22,688 nucleotides of DNA from Paracoccaceae bacterium (GCA_021647745.1 JAKIUB010000034.1:1-22688); one strand, 5' to 3'; numbered from the stretch's first letter, positions 8,189 through 16,385 are shown. Notes: generated by a model from the sequence alone, not told the origin. Made by a program: numbers and translations.

Positions 8189-8199
8189 GCTATAGGCAT

Positions 8200-10377
8200 C
8201 TATTGCCAAAAACTGAAGCTGATATTCTGCGGTGCAAGGCAAATTTCGTCACTGCATGATTGCAACACAAGATTGATCACATTTACCCCCGAAGATACCG
8301 GCGCACTCAGGCGCAGCTCGCCATCATAAAGCGCCAGCGGCGTATCACTGTTAAAAGCCAATGTGGTGATCAATGGTTTCGGATACGCTTCTCGGCCCAG
8401 TTCAACCCCGTTTACCCAAAGGGCGGTCGGGATAAAGTAATCTTCCAGAGGCTCATGGGCATTGATATGCCATCCCTCCGCCACATTTATGGTGAAATTC
8501 ACCACATACGCCTCACGGTCAATTTTTGCCCAAACCTGCACGACCCCGTTGGACAGCGCGCGCAACGGGCCGACATCACCACGGTTTTGCGCATCAACCG
8601 CAGCAAGCGCTGCTGCCCGCTCTTCGGGCTGCCCCAGCGCGTTTCCTGATAAAATATCCGCCAAGGCAGCAGCTTGCTGGATAAAAACCACATCCTCCCC
8701 GCGCCGCGCCAATGCGGTCAGCAACCGCTGGGCCTGTGCATTACCGGAAGCCACCTCACCATCGTCAAGCGGGATAAACACACCCAGCCCCTCTACCTGC
8801 TCGCTCATGCGAAATACCCCGCCATCTTCATGCAGATTATCAAGCATAAAGCGGGCAATACGCGCAGCCTCGATCAACCAGCCGCCGTCAGGGTCTATAT
8901 CATGCAGCGCAACCAGCCCACGGCCAAACCCGGCATAATCAGGCAATTGCGCCTCGATCCTGGCCGCGCCGGTGATATAGCTACGAAAGTAGCCCTCACC
9001 GTTGCGCATATTTTCCATAATAAATCGCGCCGAAGCCTGCGCCGCCGCGAGATATTCGGGGCGATCATAGGCGCGGGCGGCCTGTGCAAGGGTCACGATC
9101 ATCTCGCCATTCCAACCCATCAGTACTTTTTTGTCGGTTGGCGGTGCATTGCGGGCCAATCGTGCCAGCCGCAGTTGCTCCAGCCCCGCATCCAACCTTG
9201 CACGGTCTCCGTCAAAGTAGCTCAGACGCAGGGTATTACGGCCCTCGAAGTTTCCGTCTTCCTCGACATTAAGCGCCTTGATCAGGAATTCAGCCTCGAC
9301 CCCCGCCACTTCGCGGATCTGGGACGGGGCCCAAGTATAATAAATACCCTCTCTGAAAACACCGTTATCATCAGGAGAATCCGCATCCTGAGTAGCATAA
9401 AACCCGCCGTCCGGCGCTTGCATTTCGCGCAAGACATAATCAAAGGTGCGGCGAGCGGCGCGGGCAAAATCCTCGTTGGACTGAAGGGCATCAAGCCGCA
9501 GCAAAAGCCGCCCGATCAACGCCTGATTATAGAGCATCTTCTCGAAATGCGGCAGCCCCCATTCGTTATCCACCGCATAGCGGTGAAAACCGCCACCCGC
9601 ATGATCCTGTATACCGCCATTAACCATCCCCTCCGCCGCGAGCTGCACCGCCTCAAGCAAGGTCTGGTCGGCATTTCTATCTGCTTGGTCAAGTAGATAG
9701 AGCAGCCTCGGCTCTAGCGGAAACTTCGGGGCAACACCAAAACCGCCGTTGAAATCATCCATCTGGCCAAGCATCTGGCTGGAAATCTCGCGGGCCATAT
9801 CTGCGGTAAACAGGCGGGCGCGGGCTTTGCGGTCAAGATATTCGCGCACGACAGCCCCCAGTGCAGCGGCGGTCGCGTTTACCTGCGCGCGGTCATTGCG
9901 CCAATTGCTATTCATCTCTTCCAGCAGGGCGGTAAATGCCTCCGGCGGGTAATATCCTCCACCAAAAAATGGCTCGCCTTCGGGGGTCAAAAACACCGTA
10001 TTGGGCCAACCACCGCCACCGGTCGAGTTTTGGGTAACAAGCATAAACTGCTCGTCAAGGTCCGGGCGCTCCTCGCGGTCGAGCTTGATCGAAACGAAGT
10101 TTTCATTCAGATAAGTCCCGATTTCCTCGTTCTCGAAGCTTTCTTGTGCCATGACCCTGCACCAATGGCACGAAGCATAGCCAACCGAAATAAAGATCGG
10201 CTTGCCTGTTGCGCGGGCCTCCTCAAAAGCGGCCTCACCCCATGGATACCAGTCTACCGCATTGTAAACGTGCTGCAAAAGATAGGGGGAGGCTTCACCA
10301 AGCAGGTTATTTGGTTCGCGCTCCTGCGCCACCAGCGGAGAGGCAAAAAGCAACGCAATAAGGGTAAGGGTCTTCAT
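8200..10377 (-). CDS. Secreted DUF255 thioredoxin-fold protein (YyaL/SPATA20 type) with DsbD-like C-terminal domain
   Basis: The start ATG at 10377 follows GGGAGG and gives a Sec signal MKTLTLIALLFASPLVA, so the 725-residue protein is predicted to be periplasmic. Residues about 23-190 are the DUF255 thioredoxin-like domain (NLLGEASPYLLQH, VDWYPWG, CHWC at 70-73). Residues about 200-560 resemble an alpha/alpha-barrel of the six-hairpin type (GGIQDHAGGGFHRYAVDNEW, HFEKMLYNQ). The C-terminal 110 or so residues look like the DsbD N-terminal domain (AEGWHINAHEP, then CSDEIC-LAP). Most relatives have CHWCHVM, whereas here Arg replaces that His (CHWCRVM). The gene is last in the sdh operon direction, 39 bases after the sulfotransferase-like gene. 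The biochemical role is unknown; a thiol redox function is inferred. Confidence 0.8.
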   Translation of the reverse strand: MKTLTLIALLFASPLVAQEREPNNLLGEASPYLLQHVYNAVDWYPWGEAAFEEARATGKPIFISVGYASCHWCRVMAQESFENEEIGTYLNENFVSIKLDREERPDLDEQFMLVTQNSTGGGGWPNTVFLTPEGEPFFGGGYYPPEAFTALLEEMNSNWRNDRAQVNATAAALGAVVREYLDRKARARLFTADMAREISSQMLGQMDDFNGGFGVAPKFPLEPRLLYLLDQADRNADQTLLEAVQLAAEGMVNGGIQDHAGGGFHRYAVDNEWGLPHFEKMLYNQALIGRLLLRLDALQSNEDFARAARRTFDYVLREMQAPDGGFYATQDADSPDDNGVFREGIYYTWAPSQIREVAGVEAEFLIKALNVEEDGNFEGRNTLRLSYFDGDRARLDAGLEQLRLARLARNAPPTDKKVLMGWNGEMIVTLAQAARAYDRPEYLAAAQASARFIMENMRNGEGYFRSYITGAARIEAQLPDYAGFGRGLVALHDIDPDGGWLIEAARIARFMLDNLHEDGGVFRMSEQVEGLGVFIPLDDGEVASGNAQAQRLLTALARRGEDVVFIQQAAALADILSGNALGQPEERAAALAAVDAQNRGDVGPLRALSNGVVQVWAKIDREAYVVNFTINVAEGWHINAHEPLEDYFIPTALWVNGVELGREAYPKPLITTLAFNSDTPLALYDGELRLSAPVSSGVNVINLVLQSCSDEICLAPQNISFSFWQ

Positions 10378-10416
10378 GGCAACCTCCCGTAAAACCCGGT
10401 TTGCCAAATAACAGGA

Positions 10417-11262
10417 TCACGGGGCGCAGAGACGGGCCACGATATCTGGGTCATCCGGAAAACTCTCGGACAAAACTGCCATAAAATCTCTATCCTGCCT
10501 AGCCAATTCGAGAAATGTTTGCGCGTAGGGGTCCTGTTGCATGGTTTTCCAGCGGTTGGCAATATCAAGCTCCGAGACCTCAATCGCCATACCGCTAAAA
10601 GACGAACCGGCACCGTAGCGCTGCATTTTACCCAATGTGTTATCCAGCACCTCAAGCCCGAGATCCGCCAGCCGCGCGCAGCGGTAGCTCTCGGAGGCAA
10701 ACCAGTCATCATAGCAAATCACAAGATGCGGGCTATCGGCGGCCTCAATCAAATGAGCCTTGTAGCGGTTCATTTCAAAGGTAATATGGTGGCTGATCCC
10801 CAAAGCCTCGGGCGGCGTATCCCGCTCGATCAGCCGTATCAGGCGGATGAATGACGGCAGCCAGTTTACGAAACGGCGGGTTATCAGCACCTCGGTAAAA
10901 AAATCGCTATTCTTAAACCCCTGTGTCAGCTCGCCGCTTTCATATATTTTCCGGGGGAACCCCGCCTCATAGGAGATCAGCAAAAACGGCGAAATTCCTT
11001 TCTCGAAGGCCGTTTCCAGTTGGCGCTTCAGGTGGTAGGGCCGTGTGCCAAGCACACCGTTAACCTCGTAGCCGCCGGTCCGTGTCGGCGAACGCCGCAT
11101 TGTGCAGCTATTTAAAAAGACAGTTTCTTTACTGCCGCAGTTTCGCATTATCCAGTTGATAATGGCATGTTGACCCGTGCGACGGATACCAAAAACACGA
11201 AGGGCACGAGCGGCATTTGCCGCAAGCGCCCCGTCTATGTCTGTGAAATCCGCATCCGCCAA
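10417..11262 (-). CDS. Sulfotransferase-like P-loop protein
   Basis: This 281-residue cytoplasmic-looking protein has an N-terminal strand-loop-helix FGIRRTGQHAIINWIMRN (24-41) resembling the PAPS-binding loop of sulfotransferases (R-[ST]-G-[TQ]-[HS]). In the middle, LITRRFVNWLPSFIRL resembles the second PAPS-contact segment, and later VICYDDW is followed by LADLGLEVLDNTLG. No specific family is recognised and the acceptor is unknown. The likely start is a TTG at 11262; the first ATG (residue 39) lies beyond the conserved loop. That TTG is in the same frame as sdhB, one codon after the sdhB TAG. Expression therefore depends on the sdh transcript and re-initiation close to the sdhB stop. Confidence 0.55.
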   Translation of the reverse strand: MADADFTDIDGALAANAARALRVFGIRRTGQHAIINWIMRNCGSKETVFLNSCTMRRSPTRTGGYEVNGVLGTRPYHLKRQLETAFEKGISPFLLISYEAGFPRKIYESGELTQGFKNSDFFTEVLITRRFVNWLPSFIRLIRLIERDTPPEALGISHHITFEMNRYKAHLIEAADSPHLVICYDDWFASESYRCARLADLGLEVLDNTLGKMQRYGAGSSFSGMAIEVSELDIANRWKTMQQDPYAQTFLELARQDRDFMAVLSESFPDDPDIVARLCAP

Positions 11263-11265
11263 AAG

Positions 11266-12042
11266 CTAGACCTTGCGCGCGATCATCAGCTTTTTCACTT
11301 CCGCGATCGCCTTGGCCGGGTTTAGCCCCTTGGGGCAAGAGCGGGTGCAGTTCATGATCGTGTGGCAGCGATAAAGCTTGAAAGGATCTTCCAGCTCGTC
11401 AAGCCGCTCGCCGGTGGCCTCGTCGCGGCTGTCAATGATCCAGCGATAGGCGTGCAACAGGGCTGCCGGGCCGAGGTAGCGGTCGCCATTCCACCAATAG
11501 CTCGGGCAGCTCGTGGAGCAGCTCGCGCACATCACGCATTCATATAGCCCGTCGAGCTTCTTGCGGTCTTCAATGCTTTGGCGCCACTCCTTGGCGGGGC
11601 GGTTGGTTTTGGTTTCCAGCCACGGCATGATGGAGGCATGCTGGGCATAAAAGTGGGTCAGGTCAGGGATAAGGTCTTTTACCACCGGCATATGCGGCAG
11701 GGGGTAAATCTTCACATCACCCTTCATTTCGTCCAGGCCATAAAGGCAGGCAAGGGTGTTTATGCCGTCAATATTCATCGCACAAGAGCCACATATGCCC
11801 TCGCGGCACGAGCGCCGGAAGCTTAGCGTCGGGTCTACTTCCGTTTTGATCTTGATCAGCGCATCCAGCACCATAGGGCCACACTCGGCAAGATCAATAT
11901 AGTAGGTATCAACTCTCGGGTTTTCGCCCGAATCGGGGTTGTAGCGATATATCTTTACCGCACGTACATCCTTGCCCTCGGGCTTGGGCCAGATTTTTCC
12001 GGCCTTCATGCGCGAGTTTTTCGGAAGGGTGAGTTCAACCAT
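11266..12042 (-). CDS. sdhB: Succinate dehydrogenase iron-sulfur subunit
   Basis: SdhB (258 residues) carries electrons from the flavin subunit to the membrane anchor quinone site of complex II. The 2Fe-2S ligands are visible at C79, C84, C87 and C99 (SCREGICGSCAM and LAC). The 4Fe-4S box reads CVMCASCSTSCPSYW, and the 3Fe-4S box reads CHTIMNCTRSCPKGLNP. Length and motif order are normal for alphaproteobacterial SdhB. The ATG lies 2 bases after the stop of a small lipoprotein gene, an unusual interruption between sdhA and sdhB, but the whole set is transcribed in one direction with almost no gaps. Confidence 0.97.
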   Translation of the reverse strand: MVELTLPKNSRMKAGKIWPKPEGKDVRAVKIYRYNPDSGENPRVDTYYIDLAECGPMVLDALIKIKTEVDPTLSFRRSCREGICGSCAMNIDGINTLACLYGLDEMKGDVKIYPLPHMPVVKDLIPDLTHFYAQHASIMPWLETKTNRPAKEWRQSIEDRKKLDGLYECVMCASCSTSCPSYWWNGDRYLGPAALLHAYRWIIDSRDEATGERLDELEDPFKLYRCHTIMNCTRSCPKGLNPAKAIAEVKKLMIARKV

Positions 12043-12044
12043 GG

Positions 12045-12272
12045 TTATTGCGCTCCAAGCGATGACACAAGCGTGCCGCCATTGGTGATAAACGGAATGG
12101 CGCGTTTGCGCTCGGCATCGCTTAGCCCGCTCCAGATATTCTGCTCGTCCGGGGTCAGCTGCAAATAATCAGGGGCAATCGCGGTGGTGGAGCGGCTGGG
12201 GTCAAGGGTCACACCATTTATGGTGCAGGCTCCGAGGGTCAATGCACTCAACAAAAGAACAATGCGTTTCAT
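12045..12272 (-). CDS. Small lipoprotein, 75 residues
   Basis: The protein begins MKRIVLLLSALTLGACTING, a lipoprotein signal with lipobox LGAC, giving a mature peptide of about 60 residues anchored by a lipidated cysteine. The mature part has a short acidic helix-rich section (LTPDEQNIWSGLSDAERKRA), and I do not recognise a family. The ATG follows the TAG of the preceding lipoprotein gene directly, and the stop is 2 bases from sdhB, so it is translated as part of the sdh operon. Whether it helps complex II or is a passenger is unknown. Confidence 0.8.
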   Translation of the reverse strand: MKRIVLLLSALTLGACTINGVTLDPSRSTTAIAPDYLQLTPDEQNIWSGLSDAERKRAIPFITNGGTLVSSLGAQ

Positions 12273-12551
12273 CTACATTCCTTCCAGGATTTGGCCGTTG
12301 GCGGCAAGATTGCCCATACAGGCTTCAAAGGTTTGCGCCGGCGGTTTCGGCGTCAGGTTAATGGCGATCCCGAAGCCAAGGGACGGCCCGCTGACCGAAT
12401 TGATACCGACACGCGCATCACCGGACACAACTTTCGCCGCCTCTGCCGCCTCGGCCTGACACATCTCTATGGCTTCCGCGCGGCTCATGGTTTCCACAAC
12501 AGGCACACAGGCACCAAGCAGAAGGAGTGATAATCCGGTAAATTTCTTCAT
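12273..12551 (-). CDS. Small lipoprotein, 92 residues
   Basis: This gene encodes a predicted lipoprotein with the signal MKKFTGLSLLLLGAC (lipobox LGAC). The mature part has two further cysteines (EMCQAEAAEAAKVVSG and FEACMGNLAANG), spaced so that they could form a disulfide in the periplasm, and a Gly/Ser-rich centre (SVSGPSLGFGIAINL). The family is not recognised. It sits 14 bases after sdhA and abuts the next lipoprotein gene with no gap, so it belongs to the sdh operon. Confidence 0.8.
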   Translation of the reverse strand: MKKFTGLSLLLLGACVPVVETMSRAEAIEMCQAEAAEAAKVVSGDARVGINSVSGPSLGFGIAINLTPKPPAQTFEACMGNLAANGQILEGM

Positions 12552-12565
12552 GATAAATTCCTAAA

Positions 12566-14374
12566 TCAATAGACCCGTTTTTTTGGGGCCAGTCTTTTCA
12601 GCTCTATTCCCCCTTCGGATTCCGGGGTCAGAGGCTTCACATGGACATCACGATAGCTCAATTTAACCTCCCAGTCATCCCCGACCGTGGCGAGACTGTG
12701 CTTGCGCCAGTTTTTATCATCCCGATCAGGGAAATCTTCGTGGGCATGGGCGCCACGGCTTTCCTTGCGGGCCTCGGCTGATACGATTGTGGTCAGGGCG
12801 TTAGGCATCAGGTTGACCAGCTCGAGCGTTTCCATCAGGTCCGAATTCCAGACCATGGAGCGGTCACTCACGCTGATATCGCTCATCTCGCTGGCCACTG
12901 CCGCCATTTTATCAACCCCCTCCTTAAGGGATTCGGAGGTGCGAAACACCGCCGCGTCATTCTGCATGGCTTTTTGCATTTTCAGGCGCAAATCGGCAGT
13001 GGGAGTGCCGCCGCGCGCATGGCGCATGGTATCAAACCGCTCAAGCGCCGCCTCGACAGAAGCCGGATCAAAATCCTGATTTTTGGCTTCGGGGTCAATG
13101 ATTTCGCCAGCCTTTATTGCTGCCGCCCGACCAAAGACCACCAGATCAATCAGCGAGTTAGAACCAAGCCGGTTGGCCCCGTGCACGCTGGCACAACCCG
13201 CCTCGCCCACCGCCATCAGGCCGGGCTGAATGGCATCGTGATTATCGGCGGTCGGGTTTAGCGCTTCACCCCAATAATTGGTCGGAATACCACCCATATT
13301 ATAGTGAACCGTGGGCAAAACCGGAATTGGCTCCTTGGTCACATCCACCCCTGCAAAAATCTTGGCGCTCTCCGAAATACCGGGCAGGCGCTCGGCCAAA
13401 GCCTCTGGCGGCAAATGGTCCAGATGCAGGAACACATGGTCCTTGTTTGGCCCAACGCCGCGCCCTTCGCGGATCTCGATAGTGGAACAGCGCGAAACCA
13501 CATCACGGCTGGCAAGGTCTTTATAGGTCGGGGCATAGCGCTCCATATAGCGCTCGCCTTCGGAATTGGTCAGGTAGCCGCCTTCGCCGCGCGCGCCCTC
13601 GGTGATCAGCATGCCGGCCCCGTAAATGCCGGTGGGGTGAAATTGCACAAACTCCATATCCTGCAAAGGCAGGCCCTGGCGCGCCACCATGCCGCCGCCA
13701 TCGCCGGTGCAGGTATGGGCCGAGGTGCAGCTGAAATAGGCGCGCCCGTAGCCGCCGGTGGCCAGCACGGTCATTTTGGCATTAAAGCGGTGCAGGGTGC
13801 CGTCATCAAGCTTCCAGGCCAGAATGCCCTGAATGGCGCCATCAGCCCCGCGCAAAAGATCAATGGCGAAATACTCGATGTAAAACTCGGCATTGTGCTT
13901 GAGCGACTGGCCGTAAAGCGTGTGCAGCATGGCGTGGCCGGTGCGGTCCGCTGCGGCGCAGGTGCGCTGCACGGGCGGACCTTCACCGTATTCAGTCGTG
14001 TGGCCACCAAACGGGCGCTGGTAAATCTTGCCCTCTTCGGTGCGGGAAAACGGCACGCCGTAATGCTCAAGCTCGTAAACCGCCTCGGGGGCGTGGCGCA
14101 CGAGGTATTCCTGCGCGTCCATATCCCCCAGCCAGTCAGAGCCTTTGACCGTGTCATACATGTGCCACTTCCAGTTATCCGGCCCCATATTGGCAAGGCT
14201 GGCAGCAATGCCGCCCTGTGCAGCCACGGTGTGAGAGCGGGTCGGGAAAACCTTGGTGACACAGGCGGTTTTCAGCCCCTGCTCGGCCATGCCGAGCGTG
14301 GCGCGCAGGCCAGCCCCGCCAGCGCCCACAACCACCACGTCATATTCGTGGTCGGTAAATTCATATGCAGCCAT
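12566..14374 (-). CDS. sdhA: Succinate dehydrogenase flavoprotein subunit
   Basis: SdhA (602 residues) oxidises succinate to fumarate on covalently bound FAD on the cytoplasmic face of complex II. The dinucleotide fold is VVVGAGGAGLRATLG near residues 14-28. The FAD-linking histidine is H48 in TRSHTVAAQGG. The substrate-site motifs VQFHPTGI and HGANRLGSNSLIDLVVFGRA are intact. Length is normal. The gene lies 15 bases after sdhD. A 400-codon open frame on the opposite strand is a shadow of this gene. Confidence 0.98.
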   Translation of the reverse strand: MAAYEFTDHEYDVVVVGAGGAGLRATLGMAEQGLKTACVTKVFPTRSHTVAAQGGIAASLANMGPDNWKWHMYDTVKGSDWLGDMDAQEYLVRHAPEAVYELEHYGVPFSRTEEGKIYQRPFGGHTTEYGEGPPVQRTCAAADRTGHAMLHTLYGQSLKHNAEFYIEYFAIDLLRGADGAIQGILAWKLDDGTLHRFNAKMTVLATGGYGRAYFSCTSAHTCTGDGGGMVARQGLPLQDMEFVQFHPTGIYGAGMLITEGARGEGGYLTNSEGERYMERYAPTYKDLASRDVVSRCSTIEIREGRGVGPNKDHVFLHLDHLPPEALAERLPGISESAKIFAGVDVTKEPIPVLPTVHYNMGGIPTNYWGEALNPTADNHDAIQPGLMAVGEAGCASVHGANRLGSNSLIDLVVFGRAAAIKAGEIIDPEAKNQDFDPASVEAALERFDTMRHARGGTPTADLRLKMQKAMQNDAAVFRTSESLKEGVDKMAAVASEMSDISVSDRSMVWNSDLMETLELVNLMPNALTTIVSAEARKESRGAHAHEDFPDRDDKNWRKHSLATVGDDWEVKLSYRDVHVKPLTPESEGGIELKRLAPKKRVY

Positions 14375-14389
14375 GATACTTTTCCTTAC

Positions 14390-14770
14390 TCAACCGCTAA
14401 ACGCGATTTTTGCGATCGAAAACACGCCAGTGATACCGATCAGCGTGGTAAACATTGTGTTGGCCAGCAGCGAAATGGTCATCGTCGCCTTGCCATGCAC
14501 ATAATCGACAATCACCTCCTGCAAGCCTTGCCGCAAATGTGACATGATGACGATAAAAAACAGGATCCCCGTGATGGCGTTGAACGGGCTTTGGTATATC
14601 TCCCGCACCGTATTAAAATCGCTGCCGACAGCACGCAAAAGCGGAACAACAAATAAGAAAACCAGTGGAATCAGCGCCACGGCAGCCACACGCTGCTTCC
14701 ACCACTCCACGGTGCCGTCCTTGGCGGAGCCAAGCCCCTCTACCCGCTGCCTGTCTGTTTGATAACCCAT
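14390..14770 (-). CDS. sdhD: Succinate dehydrogenase membrane anchor subunit D
   Basis: The 126-residue membrane protein begins MGYQTDRQRVEGLGSAKDG and has three hydrophobic helices, about residues 30-48, 60-78 and 95-118. It contains the H-x-R-x-G segment (MSHLRQGLQEVIVDYVHG) typical of SdhD around the quinone/heme site. The ATG at 14770 is chosen because it overlaps the sdhC stop by one base (TGATG); the longer open frame upstream is just the shadow of sdhC. SdhC and SdhD together bind heme b and ubiquinone. Confidence 0.93.
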   Translation of the reverse strand: MGYQTDRQRVEGLGSAKDGTVEWWKQRVAAVALIPLVFLFVVPLLRAVGSDFNTVREIYQSPFNAITGILFFIVIMSHLRQGLQEVIVDYVHGKATMTISLLANTMFTTLIGITGVFSIAKIAFSG

Positions 14771-15165
14771 CAGAATACCCCCGCAACAACCATGATACCG
14801 GCAATGGTCAACACAACCGACCCCGCCAGCACCGCCAAACCGGAGCGCCACGCTGTCTCGAGCTCGAAGCCCTTGCCGGCATCCCAGAATAAATGCCGGA
14901 TACCGTTGCAAAAATGAAAACTGAGCGCCCAGAGCGAAGCCAGCAGGATGAAACCGCCCGCCACCGAGGTCATCACCGCATTTGCGACCTCGAAATATTC
15001 CTCGCTGACCGCCAACGCCAGAAACCACCATGTGATCATGGTGATGCTCAGCGCCATGCCGACACCGGTGATCCGGTGGGTGATCGACAGGATCATGGTA
15101 TAAAGCGGGCGGTATATGGAAAGGTGGGGCGATAGAGGGCGATCGCCCCTGTTTACATCTGCCAT
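14770..15165 (-). CDS. sdhC: Succinate dehydrogenase cytochrome b556 subunit
   Basis: The 131-residue membrane anchor has the family signatures RPLSPHLSIY near the N-terminus, SITHRITGVG, and FHFCNGIRHLFWDAG. H84 in the last of these is the likely heme b ligand. Three hydrophobic helices are visible. The ATG at 15165 is preferred, with GGAG upstream; an earlier TTG at 15192 would add nine residues not seen in the family. It is the first gene of the sdh operon, and its 185-base upstream spacer carries the paired GTGATCAC sites and the CTGCGACAAAAT element. Confidence 0.95.
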   Translation of the reverse strand: MADVNRGDRPLSPHLSIYRPLYTMILSITHRITGVGMALSITMITWWFLALAVSEEYFEVANAVMTSVAGGFILLASLWALSFHFCNGIRHLFWDAGKGFELETAWRSGLAVLAGSVVLTIAGIMVVAGVF

Positions 15166-15187
15166 GGTTGTCTCCGACAATATTCTG

Positions 15188-15205
15188 CTCAAAGCTCTCT
15201 TTGAG
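15188..15205 (-). other. Short hairpin in sdhC leader
   Basis: A 7-bp inverted repeat, CTCAAAG and CTTTGAG, flanks a 4-base loop between the CTGCGACAAAAT element and the sdhC ribosome-binding site. It would lie in the 5' untranslated RNA if transcription starts upstream. No T run follows. Its function is unknown. Confidence 0.35.
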
Positions 15206-15208
15206 TCT

Positions 15209-15220
15209 ATTTTGTCGCAG
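15209..15220 (-). promoter_or_regulatory. CTGCGACAAAAT element upstream of sdhC
   Basis: The 12-mer CTGCGACAAAAT on the coding strand of sdhC ends 43 bases before its ATG. The identical 12-mer in the same orientation lies upstream of sucC (20439-20450). Two exact 12-base matches in two short spacers of functionally linked genes are unlikely to be chance. It is not a recognisable sigma-70 box. Confidence 0.5.
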
Positions 15221-15301
15221 ATTTACCCACTTTACCCTTTCGAGCAAGTTAATTCGCCCCGGCTTTGCTCAAATCGTAGAAAATGTGATGAGACGCCCGA
15301 A

Positions 15302-15336
15302 TTTGTGATCACATTAAAAAATTAAGTGATCACAAA
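15302..15336 (-). promoter_or_regulatory. Paired GTGATCAC operator upstream of sdhC
   Basis: Two perfect 8-bp palindromes GTGATCAC (15305-15312 and 15326-15333) start exactly 21 bp apart, about two helical turns. They are flanked symmetrically by TTT and AAA, making an 11-bp inverted repeat overall. The same architecture with the same 21-bp spacing occurs before sucC. The element lies between mch (stop 14 bases away) and sdhC (ATG 137 bases away). The regulator is not identifiable here. Confidence 0.65.
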
Positions 15337-15350
15337 CATAAGCCCCCTCT

Positions 15351-16385
15351 TCATGCCGGTATCAATGCCCAATAATCAAGATCGAGCAGCACGTGTGGCG
15401 GATACTTGTCGCCCTTCTTTTCAATGCTTTGCCCGGCATCACCACGGTAAGCCTGCAAGCGTAGCCGGAGCGCACCGACCCCGGCTCCTTCGTCAATCAC
15501 CGCCTTGTCGAGCACTGTCGAGCGCGCCCGCAAAGTATCACCGGCAAAACAGGGGTTGGCGTGGGTGCCGGCGTTGATCGCAACAATCATCTGGGCATTT
15601 GCCAACCCGTTGAAGCTGAGCGCACGGGCCATCGAGATCACATGGCCACCATAGACCAGCCGTTTGCCATCGGGGCGCTGGCTCGCGTCAAAATGCACTT
15701 TGGCGGTGTTTTGCCAAAGCCGCGTCGCCAGCATCTGCTCGGCCTCCTCGATCGTTACGCCATCGAGATGGTCGATCTCTTCGCCGATCTCGTAATCATT
15801 CAGCCGATATGCCTCTCCTGCCAGCGAAAAATCATAATTGCCAAAATCCAGCCCTGCGGGGATCGGCAGATCAGCCGCTTCCAGTGCCGGTTTCAGGGTC
15901 GGGATTGTGGTTTTTGGCGCGGGAGCCGCTATATCCCGCTTTTTCACCATCACCCAGCGCACATATTCCAGCACGGCTTCACCGCGCTGGTTCAGCCCCG
16001 TCGAGCGCACCCAGACAACACCGGTTTTGCCACTGGAGTTTTGCTTCAGTCCGATAATTTCAGAGCGGGTCGAAAGCGTATCTCCGGCATAGACCGGCTT
16101 GAGAAAACGTGCTTCACCATAGCCAAGGTTGGCCACCGCATTGAGCGAAATATCCGGCACGGTCTTGCCAAATACAATATGAAACCCCGCCAGATCCTCG
16201 ATCGGGCTTTCGGGAAGACCGCAGCCTTGTGCAAAGGTATCAGAAGAATAAAGAGCAAAACGAGTAGGGTAAAGCGCGGTATATAGCGCCCTCTCCCCGC
16301 CAGAGATCGTGCGCGGAGTGGCGTGCTCGAAAAGCTGGCCAAGGCGGTAATCCTCAAAGAAGTATCCCGCCCTGACCTTGCTCAT
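15351..16385 (-). CDS. mch: Mesaconyl-CoA hydratase (MaoC-type double hotdog)
   Basis: This 344-residue protein has two MaoC-like hotdog halves: N-terminal, with GYFFEDYRLGQLFEHATPRT and FLKPVYAGDTL, and C-terminal, with HFD and GGHVISMARALSFNGL. It matches in length and layout the mesaconyl-CoA hydratase of the ethylmalonyl-CoA pathway, which interconverts mesaconyl-CoA and beta-methylmalyl-CoA during acetate assimilation. The neighbouring CoA ester lyase-type gene supports this. Its ATG overlaps the stop of the DUF1737 gene by 4 bases (ATGA). Another MaoC dehydratase activity cannot be excluded from sequence alone. Confidence 0.85.
   Translation of the reverse strand: MSKVRAGYFFEDYRLGQLFEHATPRTISGGERALYTALYPTRFALYSSDTFAQGCGLPESPIEDLAGFHIVFGKTVPDISLNAVANLGYGEARFLKPVYAGDTLSTRSEIIGLKQNSSGKTGVVWVRSTGLNQRGEAVLEYVRWVMVKKRDIAAPAPKTTIPTLKPALEAADLPIPAGLDFGNYDFSLAGEAYRLNDYEIGEEIDHLDGVTIEEAEQMLATRLWQNTAKVHFDASQRPDGKRLVYGGHVISMARALSFNGLANAQMIVAINAGTHANPCFAGDTLRARSTVLDKAVIDEGAGVGALRLRLQAYRGDAGQSIEKKGDKYPPHVLLDLDYWALIPA

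Noticed and set aside
8674..9696. 340-codon open frame on the plus strand
   Set aside because: It is opposite the well-supported DUF255 gene, with low-complexity composition typical of an antisense shadow.
13304..14542. 412-codon open frame on the plus strand
   Set aside because: It lies entirely opposite sdhA and the end of sdhD, has no ribosome-binding site or recognisable domain, and is a codon-bias shadow of sdhA.
14390..15247. A 285-residue reading of the sdhD frame
   Set aside because: The extra N-terminal part is the sdhC gene and its leader in another frame; the ATG at 14770 with one-base overlap to sdhC gives a normal SdhD.
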